Assembly: GCF_000007345.1 (NCBI RefSeq)
Contig: NC_003552.1
Location: forward strand, 4,650,001-4,714,000
Source: Methanosarcina acetivorans C2A
Lineage (GTDB): Archaea; Halobacteriota; Methanosarcinia; Methanosarcinales; Methanosarcinaceae
DNA length: 64,000 bases
Direction: 5' to 3'
The notes below the pieces were generated by a model that worked only from the letters and a program-made list of their open reading frames with translations, was not told where the DNA came from and did no database searches. Below are positions 36,925 to 45,401 of this stretch, one piece after another. Position 1 is the first letter of the stretch, and each line of letters begins with the position of its first letter. The translations under genes were made by a program, and so were the position numbers.

Positions 36925-38691
36925 ATAATAGCTCCATGAATGCTATTTTCTGACCAAACCCTTAACGGCTTAATCTGTATTTCGTTTTTAAGCGAGTTGA
37001 ATATTTTCTCTATAGAGTCCTTTTCTCGATATATTTCCAGTGCCTTTTCAAGTGTCAAATTCTTGTTTGATATAAGGCAGAAAAATCCTTCTCTTCCATT
37101 AATTATGGAACTCTTTAGGAGTTCTATCGCTTCATCATCACTAAGCTCTTCGAGCTTAGTCTTAAAAGAATAGTCAATCTCAATCAACTCATTGTTTATT
37201 CTGAATTTTTTGGGAAGCTTTTTATTTTTGACAATTATCTCCTGTATCTCTTTTGCTTCCTGTAACTTCTTCAGAACAGTTCTTGCCTTTGCTTCCAATT
37301 GTTTTTCTTGTAATGATTCTGATAAATAGAAATACTTAATGCTATTTGGCTTGACTATTTTTATCCCATAAATTCCTTTCTCAGAATCTATCTGTTCTGC
37401 TTTAGTTACATCAAATTTCTCAATGATTTTATCGTCACTTGAATTCAGTTTCATGGAAGTAAGATATGTCATCTTATCTTCCTGTATCAGCTTTATGTTT
37501 TCAACTGTATTAGCGCCTTTATCAAAAACAATAAGAGATCCTTTTTTGAGTTTACTTTTTACCTTGTTATACGTCTCAGGAAAATGTTTCAGATCAAGAA
37601 CATTTCCTTTGTTTACTGTAACTCCAATGGGTATGTTAATTGGTTTTTTGAGTTCGCTTACTCCAACTGTTATCTGAAGCTTATCAGGTCTATGATCTCT
37701 GCTATATCCAAACTTTCCAAGCTTGGATTTTGTGCCGTAAAGAGTTATACTTGTCCAGTCAAGGTTTATATCTGTCTCTTCAAAATCATAAACGGAAAAT
37801 AGATTGCCTAAAATATCAGAAAGAATCTCCTCTTTGTTGCGCCCCAGGATCTCAAGTGTTCTGTAAAGAACCTTTTCATGAAAACTCTCGAGATTCAAAA
37901 TCTCGAGAATTTCTTTCTGATTTAACCATTTGCCAGCTTCTTTAATGCTAAAATTCTCGGTGAGCTTGTAGCTCACCAAGCCTATTAATAAACTATTGAG
38001 ATCTAAACCTCGGCTTTTATGCTTACCAAAAACATCAGAGAAATTAAGTTTTTCATAAAAGTATTGGACAGCAAGCATCGAGCCGATAGGAACACATATA
38101 TTCTTGTTAGGAATAGTAGGGAATGCTCTTATTTTTGTTTTTAGATTCATCAAACCAATAACGAAAATAAGAGTATTTATTTTTATAGAAATGTCAAACT
38201 AAGGATAGATACTTGGTTTGCTCGTATCTCCATAATATATTTTGAAGGAAGATCAAGATCGTACCTCTGTGCGCCTCCTACTAAAGAAGATGTAGGATTA
38301 TAAAACCTAAGATACTCTCCATATGTTGTTACTGCAATATTTGACGTATCCCATCCAGAAGTCGAGTTTTTATCAAAAAATTCATCAAACACATCATCTG
38401 GAGAGCTTTCAGATTCTGCTTCCTGATTTCCATAGTAGAAAAGGAATTCTCCGATTCCGATTGGCAACTTTACCCATACAGAAAAATATGTGGATTCTAC
38501 GCTTTCGATAGCGTATTTTATCTCCTCGCCATAGGGAGTGCAAAAACGGAGATCTGCGCCGTCGTCTTGCATCTCCGGCTGTTTAGGTACAGAGATTAAT
38601 ACCTGTAGTCCGTCTATGGAAACAACAGAATCAAGTTTGATAAGTCCGTAAGAATCCCAACACGAATATTGAGGAAACATCTTACATCACT

Positions 38692-39072
38692 TTATCCTGT
38701 CTTAACATGACTCCATGCGCTCAGACCGGTTACTGAATATGTGCCATCTGCATTAACGAACCTTATTTTAACATACTTCCCATTTGGAGGAATTGGGATT
38801 ACATTCGATGCTTGATTACCTGCATCTACCGGTATTGTTTTCCTGAAAAAGTAATCCTGGTTTGCTCCTATACTGAAGCTAGAACTTGCCCCGTCTGGGT
38901 CAGAATAGGCTTCAAGTGTTACATCTCCAGTAGCTGATCCATCAAATGTAAGTTCATACCCTATCGAAAGACCAAACGCAGAGGAAAGATCTATACCGTC
39001 AGAGTCCTGGTTAGAGGAAGCAGACAGGGTAACGTTATCTATGATTTTAGTAACAGGTGTCCCTATTGTCAT
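38692..39072 (-). CDS. Viral tail-region protein, beta-sandwich-like
   Basis: The 126-residue protein alternates short beta strands with Gly/Ser loops ('TLEAYSDPDGASSSFSIGAN', 'FFRKTIPVDAGNQASNVIPIPPNGKYVKIRF'), which suggests a small jelly-roll or carbohydrate-binding-like fold. It overlaps the upstream gene's stop by 4 bp and lies 11 bp before the adhesin-like gene, so it is probably part of the tail tip. No family is recognised. Confidence 0.55.
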   Translation of the reverse strand: MTIGTPVTKIIDNVTLSASSNQDSDGIDLSSAFGLSIGYELTFDGSATGDVTLEAYSDPDGASSSFSIGANQDYFFRKTIPVDAGNQASNVIPIPPNGKYVKIRFVNADGTYSVTGLSAWSHVKTG

Positions 39073-39695
39073 TCTGTCTCACCGTTCCCAGACGATATAG
39101 TTTTTGGCAACGTAACCCCTATGGAAGACTTTATATCTTCAAGTAATGTACTAGACGAATCTTTAATCTCTCTGAATTTAGATATAAGGCCTTCTTTTAG
39201 TTTTGAGTGTCCTGTATTTGAGTTCCACAAAACTGTTATTCCTATAGCGTCGTCCCTTGTTTCTCCTGCATCCATCACATAGGCAGATACAAGATATACA
39301 GGATCTGTTTGTTCTGTAATCTTTATTGTATCTGAAATGATAATTTCACCATTACCGTCAGATACTTTTTGAGTTTTTTCATATGTGTCCGTATCTGCCG
39401 AAAACAAAGGATTATCAATTGTTATTGCAGCCATACCGGAAAGAACAAGCTCTCTATATTCAATAGCGTCTATCTCTTTCTTGAAATAATCTATCGCATC
39501 ATCCATAGCGAGAGAAAGCGCATTTTTTAGACCCTGTAAGGTTTGCTCTACAACTGTTACTGTGAACTCATGCTGAGGGTTACTCCCATCAGAGTAACTA
39601 TGCAAAGTTTCCTTTAGGGTTATATGAATTACGCCTTCATCATCAACTGTATAGTAAGGTGAAGTTCCCACCGGTATTATATTTACAAGTACCAT
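39069..39695 (-). CDS. Viral tail-region protein, unknown
   Basis: The 208-residue protein is translated from the ATG preceded by GAGGTG, 9 bp inside an earlier TTG-type start. It begins 'MVLVNIIPVGTSPYYTVDDEG'. The central part is helical ('LKNALSLAMDDAIDYFKKEIDA'). It sits between the 129-residue protein and the jelly-roll-like protein in the distal tail module. The function is unknown. Confidence 0.55.
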   Translation of the reverse strand: MVLVNIIPVGTSPYYTVDDEGVIHITLKETLHSYSDGSNPQHEFTVTVVEQTLQGLKNALSLAMDDAIDYFKKEIDAIEYRELVLSGMAAITIDNPLFSADTDTYEKTQKVSDGNGEIIISDTIKITEQTDPVYLVSAYVMDAGETRDDAIGITVLWNSNTGHSKLKEGLISKFREIKDSSSTLLEDIKSSIGVTLPKTISSGNGETE

Positions 39696-39705
39696 TTTTA
39701 ACACC

Positions 39706-40095
39706 TCATGAAGACGTGAAATTGGTGTCTCCGGTTATCTGGACCTGCTGACCTGCGGTGTAATTCTGGTCCTCTGTGAAAATTCCTCTTGCCAGGAGTG
39801 TTCCTCCGGAAGCTGCGTTGAAAATACCCATCTCCCGAATGGTTACATTCCCGGTAATTGTAAGGGTGATGACAACTCTGCCCTTGTAGTTTTCCGGATA
39901 TGTGGCAATGCCCTGTGTCCGGACTGCCCCATTAGAATTGTTCTCAGATTCCAGTGCAGTATCTGTATCTGCTGCAGCAGAAGATCCTGTCCCGGTGCCG
40001 ATGTAGTCAAATTCGGCGGTAGCTTCTACTCCGACAGCTCTACGGGCAAGAGCTTCTTTACCTGCGTTCGTTATCACCAGTGTACATGTTGCCAT
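39706..40095 (-). CDS. Viral tail protein, phage tail-collar/fibre-associated type
   Basis: The 129-residue protein includes 'LVITNAGKEALAR', a phrase typical of phage tail-fibre or baseplate-associated proteins, followed by 'FDYIGTGTGSSAAADTDTALESE' and 'ITLTITGNVTIREMGIFNAASGGTLLARGIF', the pattern seen in tail-fibre/collar-like proteins. It is encoded just downstream of the tape-measure region. Confidence in the general role is moderate. Confidence 0.6.
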   Translation of the reverse strand: MATCTLVITNAGKEALARRAVGVEATAEFDYIGTGTGSSAAADTDTALESENNSNGAVRTQGIATYPENYKGRVVITLTITGNVTIREMGIFNAASGGTLLARGIFTEDQNYTAGQQVQITGDTNFTSS

Positions 40096-40168
40096 TGTCT
40101 ACCTCATCCTGTTTTTTTTCGATTACCTGGATAGTTCCGGTTCCTGAAATTTTGAGTTCGGCGTTCAT
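40058..40168 (-). CDS. 36-residue viral ORF coupled by start/stop overlap
   Basis: The ATG overlaps the stop of the 113-residue upstream gene (ATGA), and the frame runs 38 bp into the next gene. The protein begins 'MNAELKISGTGTIQVIEKK'. The coupling and the absence of another gene in this gap suggest real translation, but the product is short and unrecognised. Confidence 0.4.
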   Translation of the reverse strand: MNAELKISGTGTIQVIEKKQDEVDNGNMYTGDNERR

Positions 40169-40506
40169 GCGGTATGCCTCGAAAATTCAATAGTGTAAGT
40201 CCATTTTCCAGTTGGGAAGTCTCCCTCGACTTCTTTGATGTCCCCGAGCTTGGAGATGTAGCAATTAGTAAAACTATCAGAGTCAATGACCAGGGTACAG
40301 AATGACCCTATCTTTCCTGCAAGCGTTGTGATTTCAGAAATGTTCGTGCAGTAACAGTCAAACTCTTTCGGGAAGGGAGAGGTCTCAGGGGACAGTTCAG
40401 CGTATGTTTTTCCGTTATAGAGCTGAGTTGCATTAGCAATGATGCTGTACCCGTAGCTTTTCGTACCGATCACATTGACTGTAGCTCCATCGAAAGTGAC
40501 TGTCAT
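40165..40506 (-). CDS. Viral tail protein downstream of the tape measure, unknown
   Basis: The 113-residue protein is predicted all-beta, with 'VNVIGTKSYGYSIIANATQLYNGKTYAELS' and 'GDFPTGKWTYTIEFSRHTA'. It has three Cys residues. The ATG overlaps the tape-measure stop (TGATG). Position suggests a distal-tail (Dit-like) or tail-completion component; this is inference from gene order. Confidence 0.55.
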   Translation of the reverse strand: MTVTFDGATVNVIGTKSYGYSIIANATQLYNGKTYAELSPETSPFPKEFDCYCTNISEITTLAGKIGSFCTLVIDSDSFTNCYISKLGDIKEVEGDFPTGKWTYTIEFSRHTA

Positions 40507-42974
40507 CAGGACCCTCTCGCTCTTTTCTGAGAAGCTAACTGCTTTGAAACATACTCAAAGATCCGCTCCAGGTCCATTTCGGATCCGATCGTGTTCGGTC
40601 CCAGGTTGATAGTATTGCCTCCGTAGTTGTTTTGGGTAGTCGCCTGGCTTGTTGTATTGTTGATCACCTGGGATACGTTCTGCAGGCCTGCCTGGACACT
40701 GGATTGCATGTTTTCCAGACTGGTCTCGGCGGGAGCTGCGAAGAGGGCGTCCCAATTCGGGAGCTCTGCGAGAGGTCCTTCCTTTGCAGGGCTATGAGGC
40801 AAGAGGTTGCTAACAGAAGATAGGGCAGACGAGACCGCATTATATACAGTTGAAGCCGAGGAAGTAATGCCAGACGCAATGTTTGACATTAGTGAAGCAC
40901 CAGCATCGACCGCACTTGACGCCACGCTTGAGACTGCGCTGAGAACACTACTCGATGCGGTTTTTACAGCAGTGTTCGAAGCGCTCTTTGAAACGGACGT
41001 CAGTCCGGAGGAGCTGGACGATTTTGACGAGCTCGATGAACTTGAAGTGCTGCTAGCCCCGGTTAGCAGTGATTTTATGGAGTTTACCTTTTCCATCACA
41101 GAATCGTACAGTTTGGAAAGAGTGTCGAAAACTCCACTGGAAAACGATGAGATCAGCTGTTCTCCTGCATCATACAGATCGAATCCGAAAATCGCTTGAG
41201 AGATCTGGTTCAGAGCGTCAAGGAACATCCTCATCGGAAGTGTTGCCACGGTAGCGATTCCCTGCGCCAGGGTGACTATCAGGTTCTGCCCGGGCTGCAC
41301 AAGGCTGAAGGACGTGAGGTAATGCCAGACAGCTGTGAGAGTTTGCTGAATAATCTGTTTAGGCTGGTTTCGCAGGACTGCGGTAATTCCGTCAACAAAT
41401 TCCCGGAACATGTCCCCGCCTTTCTCGGCCATATCCAGACCGGTAAAGTAGCCCCAGACATCTTCGAGCGCATCCTCAATGAAGCCCAGAACATCAGAAA
41501 CGATTTCGGAAATTTCTTCCCAGTGAGTGAATCCATAATAGAAAGCTGCAGCTGCTGCAACCACGATAAGGATGGGGCCTGCCAGCGCAGTAAGTCCGGC
41601 TATGAGCCCGCTTATCACAGCCCCTGCTCCGGCCAGGGCACCACCTGCACCAAAGAGCCCTGCAAGTGCTCCAATGCCTGATGAAACCGAACCCACAATC
41701 ATCAGGACGGGTCCAAGGGCTGCGACCAGAGCTGTCGCACCTATTATGAGCAGTTGTATCGGCTCGGGCAGTGCGGCAAACCCTTGGAGCAGCAGAGATA
41801 ACACAGGGATTACAGCGTCACGGAGAAATGGGACGAGAGTGTCTGTAAGGATAGGGAGAAGGTCGTTTTGAACGAGAGGGATTAATTGATCCTGCACTAC
41901 AGGAAGCATAGCGGCTTGTAGCTCTCTCATCGCCGTTGTCAGGGCGAGCATAGGATTGGAATCGTCCATCTCTTTCGTGACTGCTGCCGTTGCGCCAGAT
42001 ACATCTTTGATACTTTCTATTTGCGCTGCACTGGCTTCAATGACCTGAGAACGGACATCTTCCCACTGAGTGCCAAATAAAGCAACTCCAGCAATATTCT
42101 GCTGCATAGGGTCATCCATTGCCATGAGTGCTGTCACTGTTGCTATGTACGCCTCTTTTGCAGCGTCACCACCAGCTGCTATTTTTGCACCCATATCAGC
42201 CGCATTTAACCCAATTGCCTCAAACCCTGCTGCCGTGGTGTCGCTGCCATCCTGAGCTCTGACGTTGAATTCCTTGACAGCATCACCGACCTTGTCGAGG
42301 TTCCAGGCCCCTGCCTGAGCCCCGGCAATTAGGGTGGAAAGAAATTCCTCACTTGACAGACCAATGCTGGCAAACTGTGGACCGTATTCTCGGAGGGTGT
42401 CAAGGAGTTCGCCAGAAAAGTCCCCTCCTTTCTGAAAGCCTACAGTAATAGTATCCAGAGCTTCAGTTCCGGATATCCCGAAGTTTTTCATCAGGACGCC
42501 TGCGGCTGCAGTAACTTCGTCAACGTCTTGCTCGAATACCTGGGCAATCGTTAGCGCCCCGGTCGTGACGGATTCAAGTTCATTATCCGCCAGCCCTGCC
42601 ATGTTATGCCGAATCGAGACGATTCCCGCATTAACTTCGTCCAGCGACTCTCCGTATCCGTTTTTCCAGACGGAGATACTCGTCTCTTCTAAACGCTCTG
42701 CCTCTTCAGCTGTAAGCCCGAGAGATGCCCTGAGTTGTCCCTGAGACTTTTCAACGTCGGAAGCCCAGTTCACAAGCAGGGCGCCAGACCCAACAATAGC
42801 AGCTATCGGGACCGTTACTGCAGAAGTCATCGCCGAGCCGGCCGAACTCATTTGAGCGCCAGCTGCCTTGAATTTCGTGCCGACGTCCCCTATCTCTTTT
42901 TGGACTTTAGTGAAAGCCTGGCTAAGGGTTTTCATGTCCCCTATGATAGAGACTACGAGCTCGCCGACTGACAT
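40506..42974 (-). CDS. Tail tape-measure protein
   Basis: The protein (about 822 residues) starts with 'SVGELVVSIIGDMKTLSQAFTKVQKEIG', then the TP901-type domain ('WASDVEKSQGQLRASLGLTAEEAERLE', 'LTIAQVFEQDVDEVTAAAGVLMKNFG'). A hydrophobic Ala/Gly-rich segment follows ('GALAGLFGAGGALAGAGAVISGLIAGL', residues about 440-500), and then a Ser-rich low-complexity stretch. It is the longest viral gene and fixes the tail length; its presence shows a long-tailed (siphovirus-like) virion. I use the ATG at 42974, which follows GTGGGGG closely; a GTG 9 bp upstream lies within that ribosome-binding site. Confidence 0.9.
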   Translation of the reverse strand: MSVGELVVSIIGDMKTLSQAFTKVQKEIGDVGTKFKAAGAQMSSAGSAMTSAVTVPIAAIVGSGALLVNWASDVEKSQGQLRASLGLTAEEAERLEETSISVWKNGYGESLDEVNAGIVSIRHNMAGLADNELESVTTGALTIAQVFEQDVDEVTAAAGVLMKNFGISGTEALDTITVGFQKGGDFSGELLDTLREYGPQFASIGLSSEEFLSTLIAGAQAGAWNLDKVGDAVKEFNVRAQDGSDTTAAGFEAIGLNAADMGAKIAAGGDAAKEAYIATVTALMAMDDPMQQNIAGVALFGTQWEDVRSQVIEASAAQIESIKDVSGATAAVTKEMDDSNPMLALTTAMRELQAAMLPVVQDQLIPLVQNDLLPILTDTLVPFLRDAVIPVLSLLLQGFAALPEPIQLLIIGATALVAALGPVLMIVGSVSSGIGALAGLFGAGGALAGAGAVISGLIAGLTALAGPILIVVAAAAAFYYGFTHWEEISEIVSDVLGFIEDALEDVWGYFTGLDMAEKGGDMFREFVDGITAVLRNQPKQIIQQTLTAVWHYLTSFSLVQPGQNLIVTLAQGIATVATLPMRMFLDALNQISQAIFGFDLYDAGEQLISSFSSGVFDTLSKLYDSVMEKVNSIKSLLTGASSTSSSSSSSKSSSSSGLTSVSKSASNTAVKTASSSVLSAVSSVASSAVDAGASLMSNIASGITSSASTVYNAVSSALSSVSNLLPHSPAKEGPLAELPNWDALFAAPAETSLENMQSSVQAGLQNVSQVINNTTSQATTQNNYGGNTINLGPNTIGSEMDLERIFEYVSKQLASQKRARGS

Positions 42975-42984
42975 ATCCCCCACT

Positions 42985-43125
42985 TCACCGTTTTTGTTGT
43001 CGTCTCAATTCGTCTAGCTGCTTTATCGTGTCAGCATACTTCTGTTTCTCTTCGACTTCAGAAACGATTTTAAGCTCTCCGTTTTCGTAGAGGAGAGCTT
43101 TCTGAACCCAGTTCTCCCAGGTCAT
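42985..43125 (-). CDS. 46-residue viral protein between chaperone and tape measure
   Basis: A strong ribosome-binding site (AAGTGGGGG, 4 nt before ATG) starts a 46-residue charged helical protein ('MTWENWVQKALLYENGEL', then 'VEEKQKYADTIKQLDELRR'). A 19-bp direct repeat including this ribosome-binding site occurs again just before the tape-measure start. The location fits the small gene often found between GT and tape measure; the function is unknown. Confidence 0.65.
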   Translation of the reverse strand: MTWENWVQKALLYENGELKIVSEVEEKQKYADTIKQLDELRRQQKR

Positions 43126-43154
43126 AATTCCCCCACTTCACCGTTTTTATAAAG

Positions 43155-43424
43155 TCACCTGCTAACTTCCCAGGCACCGTCCTTCAGGATCCCGTCCGGG
43201 TGCAGCTCCTTGAACTTCTCAAGTCCCTGGATATTTTCACCTTCACTTCCCCGTAAGGCTTGCCCGAGAACTCCCCAGAAGATTACTGCGTCTGTTTTTT
43301 TTGCTTCCATGCCTTTCTGGTAGAACAGAATTGCCTGTTCCATGCTCATTTTATCAAGGACGTACTCGGGAGTTGCCCAGGCATACATCATGCCTAATTG
43401 GGCGACGATATCTGCGATGGTAAG
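43155..43424 (-). CDS. Tail assembly chaperone, T-frame extension (expressed by -1 frameshift)
   Basis: This 89-residue segment has no good independent start. In the -1 frame after the slippery site it begins 'LTIADIVAQLGMMYAWATPEYVLDKM', followed by 'QAILFYQKGMEAKK'. This is the usual layout of siphovirus tail chaperones, in which G is made alone or as a G-T fusion and both help assemble the tail tube on the tape measure. An ATG at 43391 exists, but the conserved sequence upstream of it shows that the frame is entered by frameshifting. Confidence 0.75.
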   Translation of the reverse strand, partial: LTIADIVAQLGMMYAWATPEYVLDKMSMEQAILFYQKGMEAKKTDAVIFWGVLGQALRGSEGENIQGLEKFKELHPDGILKDGAWEVSR

Positions 43425-43792
43425 TTTTTTGCTTCAGCTCCAGACCCTTTTGACCCCACTTCTTTCAGTCTTGCCGTCATCGGCTCGAAAATGAATTTTG
43501 CGAATTCCATAAAGGGAACAATGTCGATGTCGTCCAGGAACCAGTCTTTTGTCATTTCCGGAGAAGATTTTTTACAGATCATTGAGACGACGTCTGCAAT
43601 GTCTTCTACCATCTCCGGGTCCATCCCCTGTGTTTCATCGAGCGCATTGTTTCCCCATTATTTTAGAACTCTAAGGAAGTGCGCTGTTACCCGGGGAGAA
43701 ACTTTCGAAACATCAACTTCTTTTCCTCCGATCTTAGCCGTTCGTTTCGGAGGCTCCAAGACGTCAAAGTCTTTCAGAATGTCTTCAGTCAT
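43394..43792 (-). pseudogene. Tail assembly chaperone, G-frame, with in-frame TAA
   Basis: The gene starts 'MTEDILKDFDVLEPPKRTAKIGGKEVDVS' at an ATG overlapping the tail-tube stop (ATGA). After 44 codons comes a TAA (43658-43660). The same frame then continues with 'WGNNALDETQGMDPEMVEDIADVVSM' and helical sequence to a TAG at 43394-43396. Either a nonsense mutation truncates the chaperone, or two shorter proteins are made (an ATG at 43624 follows CAGGGG). The G-T slip site near the 3' end is intact. Confidence 0.7.
43424..43430 (-). other. Programmed -1 frameshift site A_AAA_AAC (G/GT chaperone)
   Basis: The zero-frame codons are GCA AAA AAC, so the heptamer A_AAA_AAC is in the exact phase for tandem tRNA slippage. 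A -1 shift continues directly into the T frame, while zero-frame translation stops at a TAG about 30 nt later. Tailed dsDNA phages use this device at the same gene position. Confidence 0.75.
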
Positions 43793-44595
43793 GCCAGGAC
43801 CCCCTGCTCGTCCACGATCTTGAACAACTGATCTCCTGCAGTGCGAGTTGTATCGACAACTCCTTCCAGAGTGATCTCCGGCTTCATAACGTCTGCTGCG
43901 TCGTCGGCTGGGAATTCAAGTTTGATCCCATTCTTGTTAGAGGCCTTGTATACCGTCACTTCGAACTTTTTCCCGGCTGCGTTTGTGTTTGTGAGTCTTG
44001 CCACCCGCGGGTTGATCGTGTTCAGACCGCCTGAGCTGAGTTCGATTGAGGCGTTTGGCGTGTATGTGTAGTCTACCTTGGCCGTATCCCCATCCGTGAG
44101 AACAGTTGACCCCGCTACCCTTGCTATGCAGGTGTACCCCTCTGGATCGAGAGCGAGAATATAGTCTGTGTCCTGGACACAGGCGTTGTCTGAAGCATCC
44201 ACCACAGTGACGGAAGTAACGATGGACCCGTCACCGTTCTTGTGGTCCAGACGAGCAAACTCGACACCTGAAAGGATGTGCTCTTCATCTGTGACAGGGG
44301 TTGCGGATCCTGCAACGTTTGTTTTTGTGTCAATCCCACCTCTTATCAGGTAGAGATTTTCCAGGTTCAACTCCATCATGGAGAACGCAACGGTTGCGAT
44401 ATGGTTCTTGGTACCGAGGGTTAGTTTTGGACCATTGTCCGGCTTGACCTCTATTGGTTCGAACTCTTCTGTGAAAGAGATGCCTTCTGCAATACCGAGA
44501 TCTATGAGAGTTGATTCCGTTTCACCGACCTCAATCTTGGCAGAACCAAAGCGGATAGTGTTTTGGTTCTTCACACCGGTTTGATAGTTTACCAT
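43789..44595 (-). CDS. Major tail tube protein
   Basis: The 268-residue protein begins 'QNTIRFGSAKIEVGETESTLIDLGIAEG', the typical start of phage tail-tube proteins ('I.fGsa.v.vg...t...lG...g'). It contains an extra beta domain in the middle ('GDTAKVDYTYTPNASIEL') and ends 'EITLEGVVDTTRTAGDQLFKIVDEQG'. It lies directly before the G/GT chaperone genes, as expected for the tube protein. Confidence 0.8.
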   Translation of the reverse strand: MVNYQTGVKNQNTIRFGSAKIEVGETESTLIDLGIAEGISFTEEFEPIEVKPDNGPKLTLGTKNHIATVAFSMMELNLENLYLIRGGIDTKTNVAGSATPVTDEEHILSGVEFARLDHKNGDGSIVTSVTVVDASDNACVQDTDYILALDPEGYTCIARVAGSTVLTDGDTAKVDYTYTPNASIELSSGGLNTINPRVARLTNTNAAGKKFEVTVYKASNKNGIKLEFPADDAADVMKPEITLEGVVDTTRTAGDQLFKIVDEQGVLA

Positions 44596-44598
44596 TTT

Positions 44599-44973
44599 TT
44601 ACCTCCTGAATATTACTCGAAAATCGTAAGGGATGTGATAGACTCCAGGGAGGTCCTCGTCCTGATCCGGAGCGTCCAGTGGGATAATTCTGATAATTTC
44701 AATGCCTGAGACAATCCCGGAAAATCCTTCCAGGGCAGCCTCAACAGCCTTGGAGAGCTGCTGCACTTGCAGATAATCTTCAGTCCAGCAGGAAATCTGA
44801 AACCTCGGGGATCTCGAAATCTGATTGTATGGGTTTGACGGTTTGTGGATTGAAATTGCAGGGAAAGTGCATGTAAGAGGTAGTTTCTTTGGAAATATCC
44901 TGGTCCCTACGAAACCCGTGACAGTTGCATCGTTCATCAGAATTGTTCGGACTGCCTCGTCGATGATCGTCAT
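44599..44973 (-). CDS. Tail completion / terminator-like protein (DUF3168-like)
   Basis: I use the ATG at 44973, which overlaps the stop of the HK97-gp10-like gene (ATGA), rather than a frame start 192 bp upstream. The 124-residue protein starts 'MTIIDEAVRTILMNDATVTGFVGTRIFP' and has 'AISIHKPSNPYNQISRSPRFQISCWTEDYLQVQQLSKAVEAALEG', the usual pattern of tail-terminator proteins. It lies between gp10-like and tail-tube genes, the canonical place. Confidence 0.75.
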   Translation of the reverse strand: MTIIDEAVRTILMNDATVTGFVGTRIFPKKLPLTCTFPAISIHKPSNPYNQISRSPRFQISCWTEDYLQVQQLSKAVEAALEGFSGIVSGIEIIRIIPLDAPDQDEDLPGVYHIPYDFRVIFRR

Positions 44974-45401
44974 CCGTATTTCCTCAGAACTTGCTTCACT
45001 TTTTCTTCGAAGGCCTTCTTGATTTCCTCCTCGTTCTCGTCCAGCGCAGGCCTGAGGAATGGTCTCGGAGGCTGGTGAAATCTGCGTCCCATGCGGTCGG
45101 TGTCCATGAAACCTTTTTCGAGCCTCATCATATGCTCGAGAGTACCTCCGACCTGAGAAACACACTTGGTTGCAGACTTCTCTTTCCTGACTTCGCGGAT
45201 GTTTCGCATGGTAGCGCCAGTGATCCGTTCCGGATAGTCAGGATGTCCTCGGCCCACATTGATCTTAGCTTCACGAACAACGACTGCAGCTCCGGCTGAG
45301 GTGGCCTGAGAAAGGATCTGCTGCATCTCGAAGTCGATCTGCCTGAACTTTGCCTGCAGTTCCTTGATTCCTTTGACATCGACCCGGAACACGTCAGCCA
45401 T
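44970..45401 (-). CDS. HK97 gp10-like head-tail / tail-completion protein
   Basis: The 143-residue protein includes 'VDVKGIKELQAKFRQIDFEMQQILSQA', then 'GAAVVVREAKINVGRGHPDYPERITGATMRNI' and the C-terminal 'RFHQPPRPFLRPALDENEEEIKKAF', all recognisable in the HK97-gp10_like family (first helix, 'PRPFLRPAL' box). It comes after the connector genes and before the terminator, as in siphoviruses. Confidence 0.85.
   Translation of the reverse strand: MADVFRVDVKGIKELQAKFRQIDFEMQQILSQATSAGAAVVVREAKINVGRGHPDYPERITGATMRNIREVRKEKSATKCVSQVGGTLEHMMRLEKGFMDTDRMGRRFHQPPRPFLRPALDENEEEIKKAFEEKVKQVLRKYG

Larger units (their letters stand above)
34900..38153 (-). pseudogene. IS1634-type transposase split by an inner IS
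   Basis: The two parts, 38153-36930 and 35112-34900, join in frame after removal of the inner IS and one ATTAT duplication ('SIHGAI' + 'ILGFIAQLF'), giving 478 residues. The core has 'INLDWTSITLYG', 'FGYSRDHRPDKLQ' (IS1634 hallmark), 'LIVFDKGANTVENI' and 'YREKDSIEKIFNSLKNE' with the final catalytic Glu. The reading frame is otherwise intact, so the inner insertion is what inactivated it. Confidence 0.9.
34795..38204 (-). mobile_element. IS1634-type insertion sequence, itself interrupted
   Basis: The inverted ends are CCTTAATTTGACA (34795-34807) and, in reverse complement, CCTTAGTTTGACA (38192-38204). The 6-bp target duplication ATAGAT lies at 34789-34794 and 38205-38210. Without the inner element the IS is about 1593 bp. 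It carries one DDE transposase gene on the minus strand. Confidence 0.92.
32886..38680 (-). pseudogene. Distal tail / adhesin-like protein with DUF2341-type N-terminus, split by nested IS elements
   Basis: The pieces 38680-38211 and 34794-32886 join exactly once the IS and one copy of the 6-bp target duplication ATAGAT are removed ('MEIRANQVS' + 'IGSYDQVALYL'), restoring a 792-residue protein. The N-terminus ('CWDSYGLIKLDS', 'LRFCTPYGEEI', 'WVKLP..G..EFLFYYGN') resembles DUF2341, found in surface and viral receptor-binding proteins. The middle has Gly/Ser-rich repeats ('GSGTVIFSSSGNSSLSL'). The C-terminal half resembles a siphovirus tail-associated protein. The downstream piece has a GTG at 34619 that might yield a truncated product. 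As it stands, the gene cannot give the full protein. Confidence 0.85.

Noticed and set aside
43394-43396. The TAG ending chaperone frame G as a pyrrolysine codon giving a functional extension.
   Set aside because: Readthrough would hit a TGA two codons later, so no meaningful extension is possible; the -1 slip site explains the downstream frame better.
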